Shown here one piece after another: positions 26,972 to 43,812 of a stretch of DNA of 64,000 nt; position 1 is the first letter of the stretch, and each line of letters starts with the position of its first letter. Made by a program: the position numbers and the translations under genes. This stretch comes from Monodelphis domestica (Eukaryota; Chordata; Mammalia; Didelphimorphia; Didelphidae): assembly GCF_027887165.1 (NCBI RefSeq), contig NC_077227.1, forward strand, positions 75,086,305 through 75,150,304. Direction: 5' to 3'. A model generated the notes under the pieces. The model was given only the letters and a program-made list of their open reading frames with translations. It had not been told where the DNA came from and did not search any database.

Positions 26972-28217
26972 ATGTGAATTTTAAATTACTCCACCCTACT
27001 TAGATCTTACTTTATGGTGAAGATAAAATTGTAATCTCCTGAATGAACAATGAAGGTACTTAGTTCTTACTTTATAGTGAAGCTAGAACTTTGACTTTAA
27101 GCTAAGTCTATTTTAAGATCTTAATACAAAAAGGTGTTAAGTAACTTAAAGGTTAAATTAATCACAAAAAGGTTAAGTAACTAACAAAAGGTGAACTTAA
27201 CAAAGAAATGTTATGTAACTTAAAGGATATAATATAATCTAAGAAGATGAGAACTAAAGAATGGGCAGTCCTGGACAAAAGCCAGGTAGATTGATTGGTA
27301 GATGTGAAAATTGAGAAGAGGGGACACAAGAGTAAAAGATCTATATATTTCATGTCACTTCCTCTCTCTGTTACCTTTGGCAATGGAGAGGTTGCTGGTG
27401 GCAGCATGCTGGGCCTTTTGGCATCTTGGCATGGCTACAGCTATTGTCCAGTTCGGTGGTGAATTTCTGGCTGAGTTTTTCTTCCTTTACTTTCCAAACT
27501 TTATCTTCTTAGAAGCCTCTAATCTCCTTCAGAGACCTAGTGGCAGAGATCTTGAACTCCCCCTGGCACAGGCCAGGCAGGAGAAATCCTATATCCTCTT
27601 CCCTCTTTCTCCTTAAAAATCTTCCCTCTATATTAATTAAAATTACCATAAATTTCCAGACTGACTTGGGTATTTTATTTGGAATTTTCCCCTGGTGACC
27701 AATTAATTTAGATTTTAAGTCACAACCCTGGAACAACCTCCAGGAAGTGATGCAGAGCGAGAGGAGCAGAACCAGGAGAACATTGTACACAGAGACTAAT
27801 ACACTGTGGTATAATCGAACGTAATGGACTTCTCCATTAGTGGCGGTGGAATGTCCCTGAACAACTTGCAGGGATCCAGGAGAAAAAAACACCATTCATA
27901 AGCAAAGGATAAACTATGGGAGTGGAAACACCGAGGAAAAGCAACTGCCTGAATACAGCAGTTGAGGGGACATGACAGAGGAGAGACTCTAAATGAACAC
28001 TCTAATGCAAATACTATCAACAAAGCAATGGGTTCAAATCAAGAAAACATCTAATGCCCAGTGGACCTACGCGTCGGCTATGGGGGGTGGGAGGGAGGAA
28101 AAGAAAATGATCTATGTCTTTAACGAATAATGCTTGGAAATGATCAAATAAAATATATTTTTTAAAAAAAATAATCATTAGATCCAAAAAAAAAATAGTC
28201 ACAACCCTAAAATTATC
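26972..28217 (+). mobile_element. Probable solo LTR carrying an L1 insertion
   Basis: An LTR-like block begins near 'tgtgaattttaaattactcc' and resumes after 28197 with 'aaaattatccttacagtca'. A 5'-truncated L1 has inserted near its 3' end. The flanks (26930-26970 and 28218-28310) look like two halves of an older MIR, so the LTR itself split a SINE. No retroviral genes are seen. It is an old fossil; outer edges are approximate. Confidence 0.5.
27718..28208 (+). mobile_element. 5'-truncated L1 3' end with target-site duplication
   Basis: The element 27730-28196 starts in the distal part of ORF2-like sequence ('gagcagaaccaggagaacat') and ends with a 3' UTR and A-rich tail. It is flanked by the 12-base repeat agtcacaaccct at 27718-27729 and 28197-28208. 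Confidence 0.85.
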
Positions 28218-28410
28218 CTTACAGTCACAAAGTCTCAAATTTAGTGGCAGCACAAGCATTTGAACTGAGTCTTATTGGCACAAAATCTAGTGCTCTTCCC
28301 AATATTCCATGAGTTGCTTGGTTGTTTTGGGAGTTAAATCTTTAGGGGGAGAAATACTTTGTCAGTGGTTAGTAATGAAACCAGGAGCCAAAATGGAAGT
28401 CACATGGGTT

Positions 28411-28416
28411 TTTATT
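28411..28416 (-). terminator. FAM25A: FAM25 polyadenylation signal (AATAAA)
   Basis: AATAAA on the minus strand begins about 28 bases after the TGA, implying a very short 3' UTR. Confidence 0.8.
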
Positions 28417-28443
28417 GTGCCCAGACTAGGGTAGTGGTGCTGA

Positions 28444-34896
<6,453 letters not shown>

Positions 34897-34947
34897 TCAG
34901 TTCCTGAGGAGTAAGATGATTCTGTACAGCTTCCTCCTTGCCCTGGC

Positions 34948-34955
34948 CTTTTATA
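34948..34955 (-). promoter_or_regulatory. FAM25A: FAM25 TATA box
   Basis: The minus strand reads ctataaaagg about 70 bases before the ATG, which predicts a start of transcription near 34920-34925 and a 5' UTR of roughly 40 bases. This suits a tissue-restricted gene without a CpG island. Confidence 0.7.
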
Positions 34956-35559
34956 GGCAGTTCCTGGCTCCTCCAAATGTCCACGGGCAATGGGTGTCAC
35001 ATCAAAGGAGTCAGGTGGTGATTAATCCTGGAGGCATCAGAGGAGGTGGAGAAAAACTGGGTAGCTGATCTCTGAGGGACTTGAGTAAAGCTCTTCCCCA
35101 AGGGAAGTGGTCTTCTTCCATTCATGGTAAGTGTACAGGCATAACTGACAAGCACCTACTATGTGTGAGGCACTCTACTAAGTGCCAGGACCTTTGCACT
35201 TAGCATGGACAAGAACACCTTCTCTAAACATCTCTGGTTGTCAGGGCTGACCCTGGGCATGACCGTAAATTCAGCAAACCTTGTTTTCTATCAGGGCCAC
35301 CACCATCAACCTTCCTTGATCCCATTCACTAAAACCTTGTCTCCCCTCACCAAACTTCCCTTGCTCCAAGCTAAGCTTCTTTTGCCTTGTAGTGTGGATG
35401 AATTTAAGACTCTGTTTCTTTCTCTAGGACATTTTACTCTATTCCTACTCTTTCATGTGTAATTGAAAGTGTAATTGAAAGGCTTGATCCTCTAAAATGG
35501 TGGCTTTTTAAATGATTTTTCTTGTTTTACCTTATTTACATTCTTCTAGTCAATCAGTT

Positions 35560-36140
35560 TCACAGTCTGGGAGGCATCCCCCACTCTTCCCTCTCCCTCT
35601 TCCTATCATCCATTGAGTTGTCAAGTCTTGTTGACTCCACCTCTATACCATCTCTTCCATCCCTTTTCAGCCATTCATAGGGCCACCATCTTTAATCAGG
35701 TCTTTCCCTCTGTTTACCTGAACTATTATAATGCTTCCATTTGGTCTTCCTGAATCCAGCTTTTCTTTTCTCTTATTTCTGCTCCACGTAGCTACTAAAG
35801 TGATATTCCTAATTCACAGGGATGACTGTGTCACAGATAAAATATGAATATTGGCATTTAATTAAAGGTCTTCAATATGACTTTAGCCTAGCTCTTTAGG
35901 CTTAATTCCATTACATCCCTTAGGCACTCTATATCCCCCCTAAACCAGTCATATGTTCCTCTCTACAAGATATCCTATATCTTGACTTTGCTCAGGCTGT
36001 TTCCCTTCCCTGGAATGTTCTTATTTTTTTTTCACCAATTGATTATGCCCTTTGGAATCCTAAGCTCCCTCAGTCAAGGGGCTATCTCCTGTAAGAGGAC
36101 TTTCTGACTTCCCCCAACCACTCCCCACTTCCAATTGCTT
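35560..36140 (+). mobile_element. L2-type LINE fragment
   Basis: Pyrimidine-rich sense L2 phrases ('ctgaactattataatgcttc', 'gctactaaagtgatattcct', 'gctgtttcccttccctgga'). It abuts the minisatellite. Confidence 0.55.
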
Positions 36141-36147
36141 TTGTAAT

Positions 36148-36697
36148 GGAGGAGGAAATATGAGAGAAAGAAGGAAGGTTTTCTCTCCTCTGTTGCTGAT
36201 GGGGAGAGGTAAGCCAAATACTGTCTCTCCTGGAAGGATGGAGGAGGAAAAATGAGAGGAAGAAGAAGGTTTTCTCTCCTCCGTTGCTGATGGGGAGAGG
36301 TAAGCCAAATACTGTCTCTCCTGGAAGGATGGAGGAGGAAAAATGAGAGGAAGAAGAAGGTTTTCTCTCCTCTGTTGCTGATGGGGAGAGGTAAGCCAAA
36401 TACTGTCTCTCCTGGAAGGATGGAGGAGGAAAAATGAGAGAAAGAAGGAAGGTTTTCTCTCCTCTGTTGCTGATGGGGAGAGGTAAGCCAAATACTGTCT
36501 CTCCTGGAAGGATGGAGGAGGAAAAATGAGAGGAAGAAGAAGGTTTTCTCTCCTCTGTTGCTGATGGGGAGAGGTAAGCCAAATACTGTCTCTCCTGGAA
36601 GGATGGAGGAGGAAAAATGAGAGAAAGAAGAAGGTTTTCTCTCCTCTATTGCTAATGGGGAGAGGTAAGCCAAATACTGTCTCTCCTGGAAGGATGT
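36148..36697. repeat. 91-92-bp minisatellite, six copies
   Basis: Units start at about 36148, 36240, 36331, 36422, 36514 and 36605. Copies differ at few positions, mainly gagaggaagaagaagg against gagagaaagaaggaagg. No minus-strand frame of the unit has a stop, so three overlapping open frames of 143-199 codons result; since 91 is not a multiple of 3, each frame visits all phases. They have no start context or splice evidence and are not genes. Confidence 0.95.
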
Positions 36698-36699
36698 GA

Positions 36700-37685
36700 C
36701 TCCAGTGAGATGTTGAAAAGGAGAAGTGGGGGATGGAGACGGGGTTTGTAACTGATTGATTCCGTTAAGGTGGCAATATGTCTCCCTCAGTGGACTTCAG
36801 GACTCCTCAGGCTGTCTGCCTCAGTGAAGCAAGATGACCCCTTCTAAAACTCTCTTCCCAAAGGCACTTTAGCTGTCAGCCTTTTGTGGTTAACGTATGG
36901 CTTCCACGGATAAGGAAAGATGACAATGTTCCTTAGCCAGCTATATTTGAGGCACAGGGGTTCAGTAGTCCCTGATCTGGATTGTCACTGCTAGGGACAG
37001 GACTTCAGCTTGAAATCCTGTCTCTCATTAGTTTAAGCTCTTGTCCCCTTGTTTTATAATCTATAGGCAGGCTCAAAACCCAGATCAAAATGTTTCTAAT
37101 ATTTATTTGGAGTCAAAAGGGGAAGGTAAATGGCAAGGAAGGAGGAAAAGAGGGTAAGTGGGTGAAGGTAGCCCCAAGGTCTACCGCCTTGCAGATTGGC
37201 TTTCCAAGTCTGAAGGCCTCCCTTTCCACCAGATGCTTCTTGTCCCTACACTTCTTGGTCTCACTATCTTCCTAATGTTCAGTTCAAGGGACAGGTATGG
37301 GAGAGAGACCCAAAGGAAAGGGTTAGATGGCTCAGGCCAGAGTGAGTCTAACCCAAATCCCTCTTGAGTATTCAGAATTCAGAATAGCTGTTGATGAAAC
37401 TCAGCGGAGGCATTGAAGGTCTCTGAAAGGAGTCAGGTCCCAACTGGCAGAACTCTTTCTCAGCCTCAGGAAAATACTCCTTCCTAGGCTGGACCTTGGC
37501 TGTTGGCTTCAGAATTCTATCCAGCTTTCAGAACTCCCAGGATTCTCTTGCCCCTCCTCTACTGCTCCTCAGGCTTCTCATCTCAACTGCAGAGTCTCTC
37601 TCTCCCTTACTTTACACTTTGTATTATTTTTATACCTTTAAAAAAGTGTTTTGTTTTTTTTTTAAATCTCTGTCAAGTGCAAACC
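36700..37685. other. Intergenic, no recognised gene
   Basis: Mixed sequence with weak LINE-like phrases near 37870-37970. No supported coding exon. Confidence 0.4.
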
Positions 37686-37874
37686 CTATAGGCTCAGCTA
37701 AGTGGCTCAGTGGATAGAGACTGGAGGTCCTGGATTCAAATGTGACTTCAGATACTTCCTAGCTGTGTGACCCTAGACAAGTCATTTAACACCAATTACC
37801 TAGCCATTACCACTCTTCTGTCATGGCACCATTATTTAGCATTGATCCTAAGACAAAAGGGCTTAAAAAAAGGT
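37686..37874 (+). mobile_element. Marsupial tRNA-type SINE
   Basis: Sense copy with a shortened head ('gtggctcagtggatagagac'). Confidence 0.8.
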
Positions 37875-38119
37875 AAACCCTCTGAGGGTAGAAACTATTC
37901 ACGTTCTTGTCTTTGTTTCCCTAGAGCCAACATAGTGCCTGGTATATAGTAAATGTCTGATAACTGTATAAGGCAGATTTCTTCAACCTCTGGGGTGTTG
38001 CAAATCCAAATACACAGATGTGCCAAAGTCATATGCTAATCATTTATTTCATCATGTATTTTCTTAAACAGGTACAGACAGTATGATTGAGATCATGTGG
38101 CTAACCTGTATAAACCTTT

Positions 38120-38510
38120 TTAAAGTATAATTTAAAAAAATTTTTCAATAAAATTTTATTTTCCTCAATTGCATGAAAAAACAAATTTTAATATTTGTTT
38201 TTAAAATGCTGATTTCCAAATTCTCTCCTTCCCTCCTCTCCCCCTTCACTGAGACAATAAGAAATTTGATATAGGCTATACCTGTGCAATCATTCAAAAC
38301 ATATTTCCATATTAATCATGTGAGAGAAAACACAGAACAAAAAAAAACCACCATGAAATTAATAGAGTGAAAAATAGTATGCTTTAATCTGTATTCAGAG
38401 GCCATCAATTCTTTCTCTAGAGATAGATAGCATTTTTCATCATGAGCCCTTTGAAACTGTCTTGGATTGTATTGCTGAGATTAGCTGTCATTCCCTGAGA
38501 GCATTTTTAC
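38120..38510 (-). mobile_element. L1 3' UTR, antisense
   Basis: 'ttttattttcctcaattgca', 'gatataggctatacctgtgc', 'gaaaaatagtatgct' and 'catttttcatcatgagccct' match the marsupial L1 3' UTR in reverse orientation as I remember it. Confidence 0.7.
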
Positions 38511-39414
38511 CTGAAAAATGTTGGAAATTACTTCTAAATAAAAGCACTTCAGGAATTCGCCAGCAAAAGTGAATAGAGGAAGAGTTTTGGGGACAGGAAC
38601 CTTGTGCCTTTGAATTCCTCCTACTTAATTCATGCAACACGCATAGTTTATCTCAGCATAACTCATTATCTATTGATAGTCTGGAGGTATTGGGTTGAAG
38701 CCAACTGATCTATAATTTACCAGTCTCTCCCTTTGTCCTCTTTTTCTCAGAATCAGTAGCATATCAGCTACCACTTGGCATAGTCCCATGTGCAGGGACT
38801 CCTAGGGATCTCCTTCGAGCCATAGAACGTTAAAGAGATGGAAGGAATCCTACATCAACGTGCCTGGGACCACTGAAAAGATTCCTGGTTACTGCTCTCC
38901 TGACCATCACCCTTATTTGCTACCTTCCCACCATGGGGTCCCTTGGCTAGTGCTAGTCTCTGTTGGGGAACATGTTGCCCCATTCACTTCCCTATCCACT
39001 AATGATTGTTCTGTTATCCTTTATAAGCTCATCAGAGCTACCAAAGTACATGTATACCAAAATACTCAAGAAAGGGATGCTTTCCAACAGCAAAGAGCTT
39101 TGATACCACCTTAACTAAATCTTTAGTCATCGTCCAATCAAACTCCCTTATTTCCTACACGGGGAGGTTGAGGTCAAGAGAAAAGGTGACTTTCACAAGG
39201 CCACAGTAATGACCAATGCCAAGATCATAAGATCTGAGGATTTGAACCTAATTCCTTGGTCTCCAAATCTGTTTCATTCTCCATCATGCCGTGCTGCTTA
39301 TATGAAGCTCTTCATAAGGAAATCAACCCCAAATAGGTTATCCAGAATCTCAGAATAGGAAGGAAACTCCAGAGGTCCTAAATAAGAATCTTCCTTGTTA
39401 CCCAACTTTTTCTT

Positions 39415-39580
39415 GAAGACCTCTGGATCTAGAGTCAGGAAGACCTGAGCTCAAATCCCACATCAGACACTTACTGACTAATCACTTAATCTCTCTGAAC
39501 CTCAGTCTTCTCATCTATAAAATGGGGACAAGAGCATCAAACATACAGAGGAGTTGAAAGGAGCAAATTAAGTGAAGTTT
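39415..39580 (+). mobile_element. MIR-type SINE
   Basis: 'gagtcaggaagacctgagct', 'cttaatctctctgaacctca', 'ctcatctataaaatgggga' are MIR core and tail phrases. Confidence 0.7.
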
Positions 39581-39619
39581 GGAAAATGTTTTTTAAACCT
39601 CAAAGAAAAGACATACTTT

Positions 39620-39740
39620 GTAGGTTGAATGGAGAGGTTGTCATTTAGTGGGTAGAAGGCTATATTTGGAATTAGGAAGGCTTAAATTAGACTCCCTCCT
39701 CAGACACTTACTAGTTGGCCAAGTCACAAGCTTGGACAGG
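39620..39740 (+). mobile_element. MIR-like SINE fragment
   Basis: 'gtagaaggctatatttggaa...cagacacttactagttggcc'. Diverged. Confidence 0.5.
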
Positions 39741-39829
39741 GATAGGGATAAAGTCCGAATCTATGATTTTGATTGATACCAGGGCCTCAGGGATGAGAAA
39801 GTTCCCTCTGTTAGTGTAGGTCAGCATCT

Positions 39830-39975
39830 TCCCTGCAACCAAGTACCCAAAACACTGAAAGGTGTAATGACTTGGCCAGAATCAGACAGACAATATCAGG
39901 CAGAGTCAACATTTGAACCCAAGTCTTCCTGGCTCTGAGACCCATTCCTGAACTGCTGTGCTATGTGGTTTCTCA
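39830..39975 (-). mobile_element. MIR-type SINE
   Basis: 'gtaatgacttggccagaatc...tttgaacccaagtcttcctg', antisense. Confidence 0.6.
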
Positions 39976-40170
39976 TTGCTTGTGTGATTATTTGTTATTA
40001 ACTACTGAGGAGGTCCTTTTTCCTTTTGGATGATTCTAATTGTTGGGAAGTTTCCCCCTTTATCTCCCAACCCTAATTTTGCTTCTTTGTGTTTATTCCC
40101 TAGTTCTGCCTTCTGGGTCCAAGTAGACTGTGTCTCAGCCTTCTTAACTAGATCTCAGGTCTCTTGATTC

Positions 40171-40171
<1 letters not shown>

Positions 40172-40216
<45 letters not shown>
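40172..40216. repeat. (TG)n microsatellite
   Basis: About 22 TG units. Confidence 0.95.
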
Positions 40217-40217
<1 letters not shown>

Positions 40218-40359
40218 TTCCAATACTGGGTGGATAATAGCATAGGATAAGCCACTCTCTTAGTCATCTAAGGTTTAAAGCCAGAAATCATGGTGTTCTA
40301 TAACAAGGACATCCTCATAAGTCATGTTGGTTTAGAGCCAGACAGGATAGCAGAAAACA

Positions 40360-40515
40360 TTTGGTCCAACACCTTCATTTACAGATGAGGCAACTGAGGT
40401 CCAAAGAGGTGACGTCACCTGTCCAAGGTCTTGGAGTAAGTGGCATTGCTAGAATCTGAACCCAGGTCCCATCACTACAAATCCAGTTTTCTTTTCATTA
40501 ATGCTGTTCTACCTC
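40360..40515 (-). mobile_element. MIR-type SINE
   Basis: 'cagatgaggcaactgaggtc...ctgtccaaggtc', antisense. Confidence 0.6.
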
Positions 40516-40544
40516 CAATGGGGTAAAGCAGCTGAGGCATCTTA

Positions 40545-40785
40545 ATGGTGTGGTTTAGTCATGCCTGACTCTTTGTGACCCCATTTGGGGTTGTCTTAGC
40601 AAAGGTACCAGAGTACCTTATTATTTCCTTTTCCAGTTCATTTTACAGATAAGAAAAACTGAAGCAAACAGGGTTAAGTGACTTGTCTAGGATCACACAG
40701 CTAATAAATGTCTGATTTGAACTCAGATCTTCCTGACTCCAGGTCCAGGCCTCTATCTACCATGCCACCTAGCTGACCACTCCAT
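40545..40785 (-). mobile_element. MAR1-like SINE
   Basis: Antisense and nearly complete: 'gactctttgtgaccccattt', 'gttaagtgacttgtctagg', head end 'gccacctagctgac'. Confidence 0.85.
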
Positions 40786-40804
40786 TTTGGGACAGCTTCA
40801 GTTG

Positions 40805-41240
40805 CCTAAAACCATTTTGTTACATCAAGCCAATATCAGTCTGTCTCTGCAACTTCCAGCTAACCTCTTAAGTTTCACCAGAACTCCTAGTTCTGCTCTG
40901 TGAAGTCAAGCAGAACGAAGGTACTTCTTCTGCCCCATTACAGTCCTTCAGATACATGGAAATAGTCATCTTGCCCTCCTTTCCCCCTCCTTCCTCTTTC
41001 TCACTCCTCAAGTCTTCAAAAGACTAAATATTCTGAGAGTCTTCAATGGATGCTCATGCATGTCAGGTTTTCAAGATTCCTTCCCATTCTGATCTCTTAC
41101 CTCTGGACATTGAACATACCTACCAGGCTCTTCCTAAAAGGTAATATCCAGAACTGACCATCTCCAGTGTGATCTGAGCATAGCAAAATAGAAAGGGATT
41201 ATGACTTCTCTAATCCGGGAAATTGTGCCCATCCGCTCGT
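40805..41240 (+). mobile_element. L3/CR1-type LINE 3' region
   Basis: 'cctagttctgctctgtgaag', 'cttcaaaagactaaatattc', 'aggctcttcctaaaaggtaa' and 'ccagaactgaccatctccag' follow the CR1/L3 3' region pattern. Confidence 0.55.
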
Positions 41241-41348
41241 CTGTCTGTATTTCTGATAATGCTTTTCTTTGTCTTCTCTCTTTTCCCTCCCTGCCCCTTC
41301 ACCCATAAAGGGAGCTCTCAATAAACAAATTCCAGTACTTATAGTCTT

Positions 41349-41714
41349 AGAAAGTTGCCTAGGACTTCTCTACTAGTAGCAAGGCAATAATCCTGAACAA
41401 CTTGGAGGAATCTATGAGAAAAAACACTGTCCACATCCAGAGGAAGAACTGTGGGAAAAGAAACACAGAAGAAAAACAACTGCTTGATCACATGGGTCGG
41501 TGGAGTAGACTCTAAATGACCACCCTAGTGCAAATATTAATAATATGGAAATGAGACTTGATCAATGACACATGTTAAACTCAGTGGAATTGTGCGTCAG
41601 ATATAGGAAGGGGGTGGGGGGTGGGTAGGGAAAGAGCATGAGTCTTGTAACCATGGAAAAATATTCTAAATCATCTGATTAAATAAAATTAAAAAAAAAA
41701 GAAAGTTGCCTAGG
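41349..41714 (+). mobile_element. 5'-truncated L1 3' UTR with target-site duplication
   Basis: The element 41364-41699 ends in (A)10 and is flanked by the perfect 15-base repeat agaaagttgcctagg at 41349-41363 and 41700-41714. Confidence 0.9.
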
Positions 41715-41754
41715 TCACTAATGGGTTGTATGATTGAGTTTCAGAGAAATTATA

Positions 41755-42065
41755 GGACTGTCCATAATCAAGATGGTACCATAAATGGTCACATAGCTAG
41801 TATGCATCAGAGACAGGATGCCATGTCTAGTGCTCCTTTCACTATAACAGCATAAGACCATTAGAAGCCATCCCCATTATCCATAGGGCTATACATTGAC
41901 TGTTGGAAGGGACCTTAGATGTCACTGAAACCAATCCCTTACTTTATAGTTGAGGAAAGGGAAGCCCAGAAAGTTCATGACTTGCCCAGCTAGTAAGTGT
42001 TTGAGGCAGGAGTCTAATCTAAGCCTTCCTAATTCCAAATACAGCCTTCTACCCTCTAAATGACT
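41755..42065 (-). mobile_element. MIR/THER1-type SINEs, two adjacent copies
   Basis: One antisense MIR lies at about 41755-41855. Another at about 41885-42065 includes 'gttggaagggaccttagatg' and 'catgacttgcccagctagta'. Confidence 0.6.
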
Positions 42066-42127
42066 GCCTCTCCATTGAATCCAGAACTCCATCTTTATGA
42101 GGCCACTAAGGAATATAAGGTAATCCA

Positions 42128-42672
42128 GTGGCCTCAAACTCAAGTTTATGTCTTTCCACATTTCTCTGAATTTGTCCTGTTCATCTTTTCTCATGGCTCA
42201 AAGGTATTCAATTACAACCATGTACCATAACTTGTCCATCCATTTCCCAATTGATGGAGACCCCCTCGGTTTCTTTACCATTACAAAGAGAGGTGCTAAA
42301 AATATTTTTGTGCAAGTAGGTCCTTTTTCCCTCTCTGATCTCTTTCGGATATAGACTTGGTAATGGTATTGCTGGGTCAGAGATCATACTTTTATGGCCA
42401 TTTGGGCATGGTTCCAGATTGCTTTCCAGAATGGGTAGATCAGTTCACAGTTCTTCTAATGGTGCATTAGTGTCCTGATTTTCTCACATACCCTCCAAAA
42501 TTTATCATTTTTCTTTTTGTCATATTAGCCAATCTGATAGCTGTGAAGTGGTATCTCAGTTGTTTTAATTTGCATTTCTCTAATCAATAGTGATTTAGAG
42601 CCTTATTTTTTGTTTGACTATAGATAGTTTAATTTCTTCATCTAAGAATTGCCTGTTCATATCCTTTGATCA
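42128..42672 (-). mobile_element. L1 ORF2 C-terminal end, antisense
   Basis: The minus strand encodes the ORF2 C-terminal tract in broken frames (the segment at 42194-42135 reads MRKDEQDKFREMWKDI). The nucleotide order 'gaaatgcaaattaaaacaac', 'agctatcagattggctaata' is typical L1. Decayed. Confidence 0.8.
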
Positions 42673-42675
42673 TTT

Positions 42676-42893
42676 ATTTATTTGTTTGTTTATTTTTTAA
42701 ACCCTTACCTTCCATCTTGGAGTCAATACTGTTTATTGATTCCAAGGCAGAAGAGCGGTAAGGGCTAGGCAATGGGGGTTAAGTGACTTGCCCAGGCTCA
42801 CACAGCTGGGATGTGTCTGAGGCCAGATTTGAACCTAGGACCTCCAATCTCTAGGTCTGGTTCTCAATCCACTGAGCTACCTAGCTGCCCCCT
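42676..42893 (-). mobile_element. Marsupial tRNA-type SINE
   Basis: Complete antisense copy next to the L1 fragment. Similar flanks (tttgatcatttattt and tttgattatttatta) suggest a decayed target-site duplication. Confidence 0.85.
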
Positions 42894-43207
42894 TTTGATT
42901 ATTTATTAATTGTGGAATACTTTGCCAGTACAGTGACTTGAAAAGCCACAATGTAAGAAGCAAGACTGAGTCAGAGATGGAGTACAGAATATAGACTTTG
43001 TGATATGAGGCTGCTACTGAGAGTACCTGGGACTCCTGGACAGTGAAGTATCCCAAAAGGCATTGGCTTCTTGGCTAAAGAGTCTCTTCTACTTCTGACT
43101 TATAGAGAGAAGAGAAGAGGTATCAATCACTTCTAAGTGAGGATTCTCTGAGACTAGAAAAAACAGACCCAGGATAAGGAACCTTCAAGAAGCCTCAAAA
43201 AATATAA

Positions 43208-43406
43208 CCAACCAAACAGCTGGATGACTCAGTGGATAGAAAGCCAGGTCTAGAGTTGGGAGTTCCTGGGTTCAAATGTGGCCACAGATACTTCTTAGCT
43301 ATTTAGCTACTTCTTAGCCTAGACAAGTCACTTAACTCCCACTGCCTAGCCCTTACCACACTTCTGCAACACATAGTATTGATTCTAAGGAGAAAGATTT
43401 AAAAAA
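43208..43406 (+). mobile_element. Marsupial tRNA-type SINE
   Basis: Sense copy with a small internal duplication ('cttcttagct' repeated). Confidence 0.85.
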
Positions 43407-43569
43407 GAGTGTGATACAGCACCTCAGATTATGTCCATGGTTAAACCATAGGGTGAGGCGCCATTTTAGAAAATGGTGATAAGTCAAACTGCTACTATTA
43501 TCAGGTTTTGGGGTTTGATCCAGAGAAAGCATGAGAGAGATGACTGGTGATAACTCCTGACAATCAACA

Positions 43570-43812
43570 CTATCATGCCCAGAGCTTTTATTTTTTTTTA
43601 AACCCCTACCTTCCTTCTTGGAGGCAATACTGTGTATTGGCTCCAAGCAGAAGAGTGGTAAGGGCTAGGCAATGGGGGTCAAGTGACTTGCCCAGGGTCA
43701 CACAGCTGGGAAGTGTTTGAGGCCAGATTTAAACCTAGGACCTCCGGTCTCTAGGACTGGCTCTCAATCCACTGAGCTACCCAGCTGCCCCCTATCATGC
43801 CCAGAGCTTTTA
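43570..43812 (-). mobile_element. Young marsupial SINE with perfect 21-base duplication
   Basis: The element 43591-43791 (antisense, T-run then complete body and head) is bounded by identical 21-base flanks at 43570-43590 and 43792-43812 (core: atcatgcccagagctttt). The lack of decay indicates recent insertion. Confidence 0.95.

Noticed and set aside
36060-36673. Three long minus-strand open frames with repeated peptide units
   Set aside because: They are produced by a stop-free 91-bp minisatellite unit read in all three frames; no start context, splice sites or known homology.
36148-36697. CRISPR-like regular repeats
   Set aside because: Copies are head-to-tail with no unique spacers, and the context is a vertebrate genome; it is a minisatellite.
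41922-42194. 90-codon minus frame starting MRKDEQDKFREMWKDI as a gene
   Set aside because: The start is the decayed C-terminal end of L1 ORF2; the rest is unrelated MIR sequence.
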